From positions 1 to 18,177 of the forward strand of contig JBLNBU010000025.1 of the NCBI GenBank assembly GCA_050260215.1: 18,177 nucleotides of DNA. Direction: 5' to 3'. Every line of letters begins with the position of its first letter. Positions within the stretch are counted from its first letter, which is position 1. A program made the translations under genes and the position numbers. Shown piece by piece: positions 1 to 7,114 of this stretch. Below the pieces are notes generated by a model that made no database searches, was not told where the DNA came from, and saw only the letters and a list, made by a program, of their open reading frames with translations. Origin of the DNA: JBLNBU01 sp050260215 (lineage in GTDB: Bacteria > Pseudomonadota > Alphaproteobacteria > Rhodospirillales > Magnetospirillaceae).

Positions 1-290
1 ACGACCGCTTCGACTTCGGCGACCACACCACCGACTTCCACAGCGGCGTGGACACCATCGCCGTCAGCCGCGCCAACATCTGGACCACCACCCCGCCCCC
101 GGCCGGCCACCTGGACGCCTCGCAGCTGACGGTGACGACGGACACGGCGCACGCTGCGACGCCGTTCGTGTTCAATCCCGTCACCCACGTGCTGTCGGTC
201 GACGTCGATGGCTCGGGCCCGCTCGCGCCGATGCCGATGGTCACCCTGGACCACGCCGGCATCCGGGCAAGCGACATCCTGATCGTGTAA
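1..290 (+). CDS. C-terminal end of a secreted RTX-like protein (partial)
   Basis: The reading frame is open from base 3 to the TAA at 288-290, giving the last 95 residues of a protein that begins upstream of the window. The visible part is rich in Asp, Thr, Val and Gly. It has a late segment of the type FxFNPxTHVLSVDVDGSG, and the chain ends in a short hydrophobic run after an acidic residue (ASDILIV). This resembles the C-terminal ends of type I-secreted RTX proteins, where an uncleaved C-terminal signal is read by the ABC exporter. No GGxGxDxxx calcium-binding nonapeptides are visible in this fragment, so the RTX assignment is an inference from the tail alone. The gene stops only 2 bases before the stop codon of the convergent rhodanese gene, leaving no room for a terminator between them. 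Confidence 0.55.
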   Translation, partial: DRFDFGDHTTDFHSGVDTIAVSRANIWTTTPPPAGHLDASQLTVTTDTAHAATPFVFNPVTHVLSVDVDGSGPLAPMPMVTLDHAGIRASDILIV

Positions 291-292
291 GC

Positions 293-1198
293 CTAGGGCA
301 GCTTGACCTTCTGCTCGACCGGGCGGCCGTGGTTGGTCCACTCGGTCATCGAGCCCGGATACAGGCGGGCCTGGGCGTTGCCCAGCAGCTCGTGCGAGAC
401 GAACCAGTCGATGGAAGCCAGGTGGCCCGTGTTGCAGAACAGGATCTGCTCGCCGTGGGCAGGCACGCCGGCGACCGCGAACAGGGTTTCCAGCTGGTCC
501 TTCTTGCGGAAGGCGCCGCCGGCATTGACGGTCAGCCAGGTGAAGGGCAGGTTGCGCGCCCCCGAAATGGTGCCGTTGGCCTTGGCCAGGCCCGAGCGGT
601 TGATGCCGGCATAGAAGTCCTCGCTGCGGGCATCGACCAGCTGGCCGGGCTGGGCGGCGACCACGTCGTCCTCGCGGGCGATCATCTCGGTGCGCAGGTG
701 CAGCGGGAAGACCTTGACCGCCGGGGTGACCTTGCCGGCCTCAAGCGGATTGGCCTTGTCCTTGGCCCATTCGGCGAAGCCGCCGTCCAGGATCGATACC
801 TGGTCGTGGCCCATCAGCTTGAAGGTCCAGTAGATGCGGGTCGCCGCGCCCACCTCGCCGGCCGAGCGGCCGCCGTGCACCAGCACCACGTGGCTGGCGC
901 CGTCGATGCCCAGCTCGCCCACATGGCGGGCCAGGGGGGCGAAGTCGGTGGGCAGCTGCTCGGGCACCTTGTCGGCGTCGCGGTCGACGCGCCAGCCCGA
1001 CTTGGCGTAGTCGGTGGACACGGCGCCCGGAATGTGGGCCTGCAGGTATTCGCCCGGGCTGCGCACGTCGACCACCACCAGGCCAGGCGTGCCCAGGTGT
1101 TCCTTCAGCCAGGGCACGCCGACCAGCGGCTCGGCCGCACGCGCCGCACCACCGGCGGCCAGGATCACGAACAGGGCGAGCAGCAACCTGCGCAGCAT
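293..1198 (-). CDS. Exported tandem-domain rhodanese (thiosulfate/3-mercaptopyruvate sulfurtransferase family)
   Basis: A 301-residue protein with two rhodanese domains, at about residues 24-150 and 170-297. Only the second has the active-site cysteine, C255, in the loop CNTGHLA. The first domain has His108 at the equivalent place (VHGGRSAGE), which is usual for the structural N-terminal domain of this family. The family transfers sulfane sulfur from thiosulfate or 3-mercaptopyruvate to cyanide or thiols; the substrate cannot be read from this loop. Residues 1-21 form a signal peptide (RR, hydrophobic core, ARA|AE), so it should act in the periplasm. I chose the ATG at 1198 because GGAGGA lies 5 bases upstream and the signal peptide starts there; an in-frame start at 1267 would bury the signal. 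It lies downstream of the hemerythrin gene on the same strand but is separated from it by a hairpin repeat and has its own candidate promoter. Confidence 0.9.
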   Translation of the reverse strand: MLRRLLLALFVILAAGGAARAAEPLVGVPWLKEHLGTPGLVVVDVRSPGEYLQAHIPGAVSTDYAKSGWRVDRDADKVPEQLPTDFAPLARHVGELGIDGASHVVLVHGGRSAGEVGAATRIYWTFKLMGHDQVSILDGGFAEWAKDKANPLEAGKVTPAVKVFPLHLRTEMIAREDDVVAAQPGQLVDARSEDFYAGINRSGLAKANGTISGARNLPFTWLTVNAGGAFRKKDQLETLFAVAGVPAHGEQILFCNTGHLASIDWFVSHELLGNAQARLYPGSMTEWTNHGRPVEQKVKLP

Positions 1199-1225
1199 GG
1201 GTGTCCTCCGACGAATCCGGCACAT

Positions 1226-1254
1226 AAGGTATCCAAGATGTACCGGTTTGTCAG
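1226..1254 (-). promoter_or_regulatory. Candidate sigma70-type promoter for the rhodanese gene
   Basis: On the minus strand CTGACA (1254-1249) is followed after exactly 17 bases by TACCTT (1231-1226), 28 bases ahead of the ATG. The -35 element matches the consensus at 5 of 6 positions and the -10 at only 3 of 6. It lies downstream of the hairpin that closes the preceding gene, which supports independent transcription. Confidence 0.35.
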
Positions 1255-1261
1255 TATGGCT

Positions 1262-1290
1262 CGTCACCCCCGCGCAAGCGGGGGATCAAA
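1262..1290 (-). repeat. Dispersed palindromic hairpin, copy 1
   Basis: A perfect 7-bp stem (CCCCCGC 1267-1273 with GCGGGGG 1278-1284) closes a four-base loop. Read on the minus strand it is GATC, then the stem, then GTGACGA. It begins about 10 bases after the stop of the hemerythrin gene. Its flanks match copies 2 and 3 at 7916 and 11380, so it belongs to one repeat family. There is no T-run after the stem, so any termination would not be of the classic intrinsic kind. Confidence 0.75.
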
Positions 1291-1293
1291 GCC

Positions 1294-3894
1294 TCAGTAC
1301 ACGCCCTTGCCGTTGAGGAACGACCCCAGCCGACGGTCTTCGCCCAGGGTGTGGCCGATCAGCCATTCCTGCAGGAAGGCCATCACCGCCGGCTCGTCGG
1401 CGTCGCCCGACGCCATCTCGTCGAGCTGTTCGAGGAAGCGCTTGTGGCGGGCGCGATGGGTGGCGATGTCGGGATAGCCGTAGCGGTCCATCAGCCGCTC
1501 TTCCTCGCCGAAGTGGAAGCGGGCGTACTCGGCCAGCATGCCCATGGCCTCGGCGACCTCGGCCTTGCCCCGCTTGCGCTCCACCAGTTCCAGCATGGAG
1601 TTGGCGATCTCGAACTGGCGGCGGTGGTGGCTGTCGATGCGGTTGACGCCCACCGAATAGTCGTCGTGCCAGCGCATGAGCACGCGGGCGTTCTCGCCGG
1701 CCTCGACCAGGGCGCGGGTACGGCGGTCGCTGGCCTCGAACAGCTTCCAGCGCACCGACGGTATGTCGCGCAGCAGGCTGGCCGGCACCAGGAACAGGTC
1801 GGTGGGCTCCAGGGTGCGCACCCGGAGCAGGCTGGGCACCGAGAACATGGCCGACTCCTCGTTGAAGAAGTCGCCGGCTTCCAGCTCCTCGAACAGCTCC
1901 TCGCCCAGATAGCGGCCGGCGCGGCCGGCGCGGATCAGCGCCACCGCCTCGGAGCCGATCTCGATGGGCTGGCCGGCATCGAAGCGGGCGGTGGCCACGC
2001 CCTTGGCGATGCGGTTCAAGGTCTTGGACGACACCACCTCGCCGAACAGGCTGGTGCGCTGCAGGAATTCGCGGTGCTCGGCCAGGCGCGAGACTTCCGA
2101 GAACAGGTTGTTGCGGTCGATGAACTGGTGATAGAGCGAGCGCGGGATGCGCAGCGCCTGGACGAAGCTGATGGCGCGCCAGGTCTCGGTCGCCGGCGTG
2201 CCGAACAGGCCCGAGAACTCGCCGATCAGGGCGCCGGCCGACAGCACGGAACGGATGTCGGCGTTGGTGGGGATCATCTCGACCGCACCCGACAGCGCCA
2301 GGTAGATGTGCTCGTTGGTGGTGTGCTCCTTCACCAGGATGGTGCCCGGGTTGAAGGTGACGATGGGGTTGTTCATCAGCACCCGGATGTCGTGGCCGGC
2401 CACGCCCGGGAACAGGGCCTGCAGGAACTCGAAGGCGAAGCGCCAGATGAAGTCGTGGTTGGACGGGATCAGCACGTCCACCGTGCCGAACGACGCCGAA
2501 CTGCCGATGGCCTTCTGGGCCCGCGTGCTTTTCTGCGCGGTGTGGGCCAGGATGATCTTGCCCGACCGGTCGTCGCGGAAATCGTAGGCGTCGCCGTGGA
2601 TCATGCCGCCGCCCACGTCGACCTTCTTGACGTCCACCGGCTCGGCATAGTCGGCGGCGACCTTCTCGAAGAAGGCGGCCGAGCAGCCGGGCGCATCCGC
2701 ATCGTCGGTGACGAAGCTCTTCAGCACCGACAGGCGGCAGATGTCGGCCAGGTGGGCATAGGTGCGCCAGCCGCCTTCCCACACCGCGCGGAACAGGAAG
2801 GTGGTGGTCTCGACCGGATGGGGCGAGAACACCGGCTTGACCTCCAGACCCTCGACGTCGTTCCACTCGCCCATGGCCAGGTCGCGGACGTCGAAATAGT
2901 CGGCAAACGCGCTTTCCTCGATGCCCAGCAGGGCCGCCAGCTTCTTGGCCACCGAGGCGCGCACCAGCGGCGTGGCGTAGTATTTCAGCCGGTGGTCCGA
3001 GCGGATCAGGGTGGTCAGGCCGGCGAAATGGTCGTCGTGGGAATGGGTGTGGAAGATGCCCTCGATCTCGTTGACGCCGATGCCCAGCGCGGTAAGGCTG
3101 AACAGGATGTTGGGGCCGGCGTCGACCAGGTAGACCTTGCCCTGGAACATCAGGATCGAGCCCATGCTGGGCCGGTTGATGTCCCAGCCGTCGCCCTCGC
3201 CCGAATGCATGACGGCGAAATACTCGCGGCTGACCTGGTAGAAGCCCAGTGGATAGGGGCACTCGTAGGTCTCGAGCGGCGGCAGGTTGAGGTCGACGGT
3301 GGCGGTCTCGCCCTTGTAGGCGAACTCGAAGACGTTGAAGCGCAGGCGGCGCACGGTGACGCCGCCGCGGATCTCCACCGGCTCCTTGTCGACGGACAGG
3401 GTGTCGATCAGTTCGGTGGGGTGGCGGATGCGGCCGAAGGCGAACTTCAGCTTCAGCCGCATCATGTCCCTGGCGGTGGCGGCGTCGACGCCGGCCTCGA
3501 CCATCTCCTCTTCCGTGACCAGGCCGTAGTTGCCGCGGTAGATGTACTGCAGCTGGGCCTGCACCTGCTCATTGGAGCCGATCAGCAGCGGCTTGACCCC
3601 GGTATTGCCGGGGTGGTTGGGGATGATCATGCCCTGCCGGTACAGCATCTGCAGCACCGGGAATTCGGCCAGGTTGGAGAAGTTGCCGCTCTGGACCATG
3701 GCGTCCGAGAGCAGGATGGCGTTGGGGCCGGTCTCGAAGGCGACGGAATTGCGCTCGGTGGGGACGATCAGGCCGCGCTTCATCAGGTGCTTGACGGCGT
3801 CGGCCGGGCAGCCGCAGACGATGCGAAGATCGGCCTCCGGGATTTCGACCCACCATATCCCGGTGGTCACTTCGATCTTGCGCAGACGCTGCAT
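1294..3894 (-). CDS. Multidomain protein: metallo-beta-lactamase fold + two cNMP-binding-like domains + hemerythrin
   Basis: An 866-residue soluble protein with no membrane segments. Residues 1-180 are not recognised. Residues about 215-480 carry a metallo-beta-lactamase fold with the metal motif H284-x-H286-x-D288-H289 and a further His at 358 (SPHPVETT), so it looks catalytically competent. Residues about 510-610 and 615-715 each resemble a cyclic-nucleotide-binding beta-roll (for example FNPGTILVKE and LSGAVEMI, then GEFSGLFG); I could not confirm a phosphate-binding Arg. Residues 742-855 are a hemerythrin domain with all seven expected diiron ligands: H757, H794, E798, H813, H817, H848 and D853. 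Hemerythrins bind O2 or sense redox state, so an O2-responsive hydrolase or sensor is plausible, but the substrate is unknown. The ATG at 3894 has GAAGGGG about 5 bases upstream. It is divergent from the aa3 oxidase operon across 276 bases, which may hold shared control elements. Confidence 0.85.
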   Translation of the reverse strand: MQRLRKIEVTTGIWWVEIPEADLRIVCGCPADAVKHLMKRGLIVPTERNSVAFETGPNAILLSDAMVQSGNFSNLAEFPVLQMLYRQGMIIPNHPGNTGVKPLLIGSNEQVQAQLQYIYRGNYGLVTEEEMVEAGVDAATARDMMRLKLKFAFGRIRHPTELIDTLSVDKEPVEIRGGVTVRRLRFNVFEFAYKGETATVDLNLPPLETYECPYPLGFYQVSREYFAVMHSGEGDGWDINRPSMGSILMFQGKVYLVDAGPNILFSLTALGIGVNEIEGIFHTHSHDDHFAGLTTLIRSDHRLKYYATPLVRASVAKKLAALLGIEESAFADYFDVRDLAMGEWNDVEGLEVKPVFSPHPVETTTFLFRAVWEGGWRTYAHLADICRLSVLKSFVTDDADAPGCSAAFFEKVAADYAEPVDVKKVDVGGGMIHGDAYDFRDDRSGKIILAHTAQKSTRAQKAIGSSASFGTVDVLIPSNHDFIWRFAFEFLQALFPGVAGHDIRVLMNNPIVTFNPGTILVKEHTTNEHIYLALSGAVEMIPTNADIRSVLSAGALIGEFSGLFGTPATETWRAISFVQALRIPRSLYHQFIDRNNLFSEVSRLAEHREFLQRTSLFGEVVSSKTLNRIAKGVATARFDAGQPIEIGSEAVALIRAGRAGRYLGEELFEELEAGDFFNEESAMFSVPSLLRVRTLEPTDLFLVPASLLRDIPSVRWKLFEASDRRTRALVEAGENARVLMRWHDDYSVGVNRIDSHHRRQFEIANSMLELVERKRGKAEVAEAMGMLAEYARFHFGEEERLMDRYGYPDIATHRARHKRFLEQLDEMASGDADEPAVMAFLQEWLIGHTLGEDRRLGSFLNGKGVY

Positions 3895-3928
3895 GCCAAC
3901 CCCTTCGCCCCATCTTCCCCCGGATTGA

Positions 3929-3957
3929 ATCCTAAGGCCATCCGCTCAATTGGGCAA
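3929..3957 (-). promoter_or_regulatory. Candidate promoter for the hemerythrin multidomain gene
   Basis: On the minus strand TTGCCC (3957-3952) and TAGGAT (3934-3929) are separated by 17 bases, with the -10 element 34 bases ahead of the ATG. Matches to the consensus are moderate (3 of 6 at -35 and 4 of 6 at -10). Confidence 0.35.
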
Positions 3958-3961
3958 CGCA

Positions 3962-3981
3962 TTAGGCACCGTTTGGCCTAA
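3962..3981. promoter_or_regulatory. TTAGGC-N8-GCCTAA inverted repeat, possible operator
   Basis: Perfect 6-bp arms (3962-3967 and 3976-3981) are separated by 8 bases. The site lies just upstream of the candidate -35 of the hemerythrin gene and about 190 bases ahead of ctaC. The arm spacing and position fit a dimeric regulator site; the regulator is unknown. Confidence 0.35.
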
Positions 3982-4079
3982 CCCATACGCCTGGACGGTA
4001 TGGCCCGCCCCTGCCCCGGCAGGCCGCTTTGCCCGATTTTCGGCCGGGGGGATTTGAAACCCCAAAGGGGAACCCCCAC

Positions 4080-4095
4080 TGATTAAGAGTGATTA
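4080..4095 (+). promoter_or_regulatory. TGATTA direct repeat with 10-bp period upstream of ctaC
   Basis: TGATTA occurs at 4080-4085 and again at 4090-4095, one helical turn apart, in an AT-rich island within very GC-rich sequence. It lies 76-91 bases ahead of the ctaC start. A possible -35-like TTGAAA is at 4054-4059 and a CCCC-AAA-GGGG hairpin at 4060-4070. No convincing -10 pairs with these, so the exact promoter is unresolved. Confidence 0.3.
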
Positions 4096-4170
4096 TCAAG
4101 GGGTCCCGAGGCGGATCGCCCCCCTTGCCGAGCTCAAGATGCTCTCGTCCGCCAGGGAGGATCGTAAACC

Positions 4171-4959
4171 ATGAGACTTTCCGCCTTGCCCGCCGCAGCG
4201 GGCCTGACGCTGGCCGGTGCCTCCGCTGCCCGGGCCGCCGAGCCGCTGCCCTGGGCCATCGGCTTCCAGGCCGGCGCCTCACCGGTCATGGAGCGCATCA
4301 CCACCCTGTCCACCTTCCTCAACGGCATCATCGTCGCCATCGTCATCCTGGTCACCGTGCTGGTGGCGTGGACGGCCTGGCGCTACAACGCCCGGCGCAA
4401 CCCCAACCCGGCCAGCTGGACCCACAACACCAAGCTTGAGATCGCCTGGACCGCGGTTCCGGCGCTGATCCTGGTGATCATCGCCGTGCCGTCATTCCGG
4501 CTGCTGTACTTCATGGACCACACCCACGACGCCGACCTGACGGTCAAGGTGGTCGGGCACCAGTGGTACTGGAGCTACGAATATCCCGACAACGGCGACG
4601 TCAAGGTCGACTCCATGATGGTCGACGACGCCTCGCTCAAGCCCGGCCAGCCGCGGCTCCTGACCGTCGACAACCCCATGGTGCTGCCGGTCGGCGTGCC
4701 CATCCGCATCCAGGTCACCGGCGACGACGTCATCCATTCGTGGGCGGTGCCGGCCTTCGGCATCAAGACCGACGCCATTCCCGGCCGCCTCAACGAGACC
4801 TGGGTGCAGATCAAGGACCCTGGCACCTATTACGGCCAGTGCTCGCAGTTGTGCGGGGTCAACCACGGCTTCATGCCGATCATGGTCCGCGCCGTGCCCA
4901 AGGAACAATTCCACGCCTGGCTGGACGAGACGCGCACGCGGCTCGCCAGCGCCCGCTGA
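4171..4959 (+). CDS. ctaC: Cytochrome c oxidase subunit II (aa3 type)
   Basis: A 262-residue CuA subunit that takes electrons from cytochrome c and passes them to heme a in subunit I. Residues 1-22 are a signal peptide (ASAARA|AEP). Two membrane helices follow at about 48-70 and 92-113, and the rest is the periplasmic cupredoxin domain. CuA ligands are visible: H189, C224, C228, H232 and M235, with the binuclear loop CSQLCGVNHGFM. The aromatic entry patch GHQWYWSYEY is at 129-138. Position 226 is Gln where Paracoccus-like and mitochondrial enzymes have a Glu that also reaches the Mg site of subunit I. The ATG has AGGGAGGA about 8-9 bases upstream. It is the first gene of ctaC-ctaD-ctaG-ctaE, with 18 bases before ctaD. 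There is no cytochrome c fusion at the C terminus, so this is the aa3 rather than the caa3 form. Confidence 0.96.
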   Translation: MRLSALPAAAGLTLAGASAARAAEPLPWAIGFQAGASPVMERITTLSTFLNGIIVAIVILVTVLVAWTAWRYNARRNPNPASWTHNTKLEIAWTAVPALILVIIAVPSFRLLYFMDHTHDADLTVKVVGHQWYWSYEYPDNGDVKVDSMMVDDASLKPGQPRLLTVDNPMVLPVGVPIRIQVTGDDVIHSWAVPAFGIKTDAIPGRLNETWVQIKDPGTYYGQCSQLCGVNHGFMPIMVRAVPKEQFHAWLDETRTRLASAR

Positions 4960-4977
4960 CGAAGGGGGAACCCCGCC

Positions 4978-6576
4978 ATGGCCACCGAAGCCACCCTCGG
5001 CCACGACGCCCACGCCGCCCCGCACGGCTGGCGGCGCTGGCTGTTTTCGACCAACCACAAGGACATCGGGACCATGTACCTGGTGTTCGCCGCCGTCGCC
5101 GGCCTGATCGGCGGGGCGATGTCGGTGCTGATCCGCGCCCAGCTGATGGTGCCGGCCAACGACCTGATCACCGACCACCAGTTCTACAACGTGCTGGTGA
5201 CCGGACACGCGCTGATGATGGTGTTCTTCACCGTCATGCCCGGCCTGATCGGCGGCTTCGGCAACTGGTTCGTGCCGCTGATGATCGGCGCCCCCGACAT
5301 GGCCTTCCCGCGCATGAACAACATCAGCTTCTGGCTGCTGATCCCGTCGATCACCCTGGCGATCATCTCGATCTTCACCGGCACCGGGCCGGGAACGGGG
5401 TGGACGCTTTATCCGCCGCTGTCGACCAGCGGGCATCCGGATGCGGCGGTGGACTTCGCCATCCTGTCGCTGCACCTGGCCGGCGTGTCGTCGATCCTGG
5501 GCGCCATCAACTTCATCACCACCATCATCAACATGCGCGCGCCGGGCATGACCTTCCACCGCATGCCGCTGTTCGTGTGGGCCATGCTGGTGACCGCGTT
5601 CCTGCTGCTGCTGGCCATCCCGGTGCTGGCTGGCGCGCTGACCATGCTGCTGACCGACCGCAACTTCGGCACCGCATTCTTCGCGCCGGCCGGCGGCGGC
5701 GACCCGCTTCTGTACCAGCACCTGTTCTGGTTCTTCGGCCACCCCGAGGTCTACATCATGATCCTGCCGGCCTTCGGCATCATCAGCCACGTGGTGTCGA
5801 CCTTCTCGAAGAAGGCGGTGTTCGGCTACATCGGCATGGCCTATGCGATGGTGGCAATCGGCTTCGTCGGCTTCGTGGTGTGGGCCCACCACATGTTCAC
5901 CACCGGCCTGGACGTGGACACCCGGGCCTATTTCACCGCGGCGACCATGATCATCGCGGTGCCCACCGGCATCAAGGTGTTCAGCTGGATCGCCACCATG
6001 TGGGGCGGATCCATCGAGTTCAAGACGCCCATGCTGTGGGCGACCGGCTTCATCTTCCTGTTCACCATGGGCGGCGTGACAGGCGTGGTGCTAGCCAACT
6101 CGTCGGTGGACGTGGCGCTGCACGACACCTACTACGTCATCGCCCACTTCCACTACGTGCTGTCCTTGGGCGCAGTGTTCGCCATGTTCGCCGGCTTCTA
6201 CTACTGGATCGGCAAGATGAGCGGGCGCCAGTACCCCGAGACCCTGGGCCAGGCCCATTTCTGGCTGACCTTCATCGGCGTCAACCTGACCTTCTTCCCC
6301 CAGCACTTCCTGGGCGTCCAGGGCATGCCCAGGCGCATTCCCGACTACCCCGACGCATTTGCCGGCTGGAACATGGTCAGCTCGATCGGCGCCTACATCG
6401 CCTTTGCCGGGGCCTTGTTCTTCCTGGTGGTGGTGTGGCGGACCTTCGCCGCCGGGCGCCGGGCCGAGGCCAACCCGTGGGGCGCCGGCGCCACCACCCT
6501 GGAATGGACGGTCAGCTCGCCGCCGCCGCTGCACAGCTTCGACAAGCTGCCCAGCTTCGGCCATCCGGCGGAGTAG
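4978..6576 (+). CDS. ctaD: Cytochrome c oxidase subunit I (aa3 type, A1 family)
   Basis: A 532-residue catalytic subunit of the proton-pumping oxidase with about twelve membrane helices. Heme a ligands are H77 and H392, the heme a3 ligand is H390, and CuB ligands are H255, H304 and H305. Y259 in HPEVY is the residue expected to be cross-linked to H255. The D channel is intact (D107 and N114 in APDMAFPRMNN, then E257), and the K-channel Lys is K333 in PTGIKVFSW. H382 and D383 supply the Mg site. These residues place it in the A1 family of heme-copper oxidases. The ATG is preceded by GAAGGGGGAA, which itself can form a small GGGG-AA-CCCC hairpin next to the start. The next gene begins 4 bases after the stop, so the two are translated together. 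Confidence 0.97.
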   Translation: MATEATLGHDAHAAPHGWRRWLFSTNHKDIGTMYLVFAAVAGLIGGAMSVLIRAQLMVPANDLITDHQFYNVLVTGHALMMVFFTVMPGLIGGFGNWFVPLMIGAPDMAFPRMNNISFWLLIPSITLAIISIFTGTGPGTGWTLYPPLSTSGHPDAAVDFAILSLHLAGVSSILGAINFITTIINMRAPGMTFHRMPLFVWAMLVTAFLLLLAIPVLAGALTMLLTDRNFGTAFFAPAGGGDPLLYQHLFWFFGHPEVYIMILPAFGIISHVVSTFSKKAVFGYIGMAYAMVAIGFVGFVVWAHHMFTTGLDVDTRAYFTAATMIIAVPTGIKVFSWIATMWGGSIEFKTPMLWATGFIFLFTMGGVTGVVLANSSVDVALHDTYYVIAHFHYVLSLGAVFAMFAGFYYWIGKMSGRQYPETLGQAHFWLTFIGVNLTFFPQHFLGVQGMPRRIPDYPDAFAGWNMVSSIGAYIAFAGALFFLVVVWRTFAAGRRAEANPWGAGATTLEWTVSSPPPLHSFDKLPSFGHPAE

Positions 6577-6580
6577 CGCC

Positions 6581-7114
6581 ATGAACGGCCGGCGGCTGAC
6601 GGTGGCGGTGCTGGTGGGGGTGCTGCTCGCCATGGTCGGCCTGACCGCGGCGGCGGTGCCGCTCTACCGGCTTTACTGCGCCGCCACCGGGGCGGGCGGC
6701 ACGCCGCGGGTGGCCGCCGCCGCCCCCGGGGGCGAGGGCCGCGAAATCACCGTGCGCTTCGACGCCAACGTCGCCAAGGGACTGCCCTGGCGGTTCGAGC
6801 CCGAGCAGCGCGAGATGACGGTGCGCCTGGGCGAGACGGCGCTGGCCACCTTCCGCGCCACCAACACCGCCAACCACGCGGTCACCGGCCAGGCGGTGTT
6901 CAACGTCACCCCCGACAAGGCCGGGCGCTACTTCGACAAGATCCAGTGCTTCTGCTTTTCCGAACAACACCTGGACGCGGGCCAGACCGCCGAGATGCCG
7001 GTCAGCTTCTTCGTCGACCCCAAGCTTGCCACCGACCCGCACACCGACGAGGTCCGCACCATCACCCTTTCCTACACCTTCTTCCCCCGCGACGACAGGC
7101 AGGGACAGCCATGA
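6581..7114 (+). CDS. ctaG: Cytochrome c oxidase assembly protein Cox11 (CuB copper chaperone)
   Basis: A 177-residue protein with a single N-terminal membrane helix (about 7-27) and a periplasmic immunoglobulin-like domain. The copper-binding CFCF motif is at C123 and C125, followed by SEQHLDAGQTAEMPVSFFVDP, which is characteristic of Cox11. The third functional cysteine, near the membrane, is C33 in PLYRLYC. Cox11 delivers copper to the CuB site of subunit I. The ATG at 6581 is chosen because GGAG, overlapping the last codons of ctaD, lies 7 bases upstream and because the membrane helix begins there. The stop codon overlaps the ctaE start in ATGA. In many alphaproteobacteria ctaB sits between ctaD and ctaG; here it is absent. 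Confidence 0.95.
   Translation: MNGRRLTVAVLVGVLLAMVGLTAAAVPLYRLYCAATGAGGTPRVAAAAPGGEGREITVRFDANVAKGLPWRFEPEQREMTVRLGETALATFRATNTANHAVTGQAVFNVTPDKAGRYFDKIQCFCFSEQHLDAGQTAEMPVSFFVDPKLATDPHTDEVRTITLSYTFFPRDDRQGQP

Noticed and set aside
1351..3981. 876-codon open frame on the plus strand opposite the hemerythrin gene
   Set aside because: Its translation is a His/Gly/Val/Ala-rich low-complexity shadow typical of the antisense frame in GC-rich DNA, while the minus strand has full metal-ligand motifs.
4084..4099. FNR/Anr box near the ctaC promoter
   Set aside because: An ATCAA half site is present at 4095-4099, but the partner half does not resemble TTGAT.
6359..6580. N-terminal extension of Cox11 into ctaD
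   Set aside because: The extension is out-of-frame ctaD coding sequence; the ATG at 6581 has a ribosome-binding site and begins the membrane helix.
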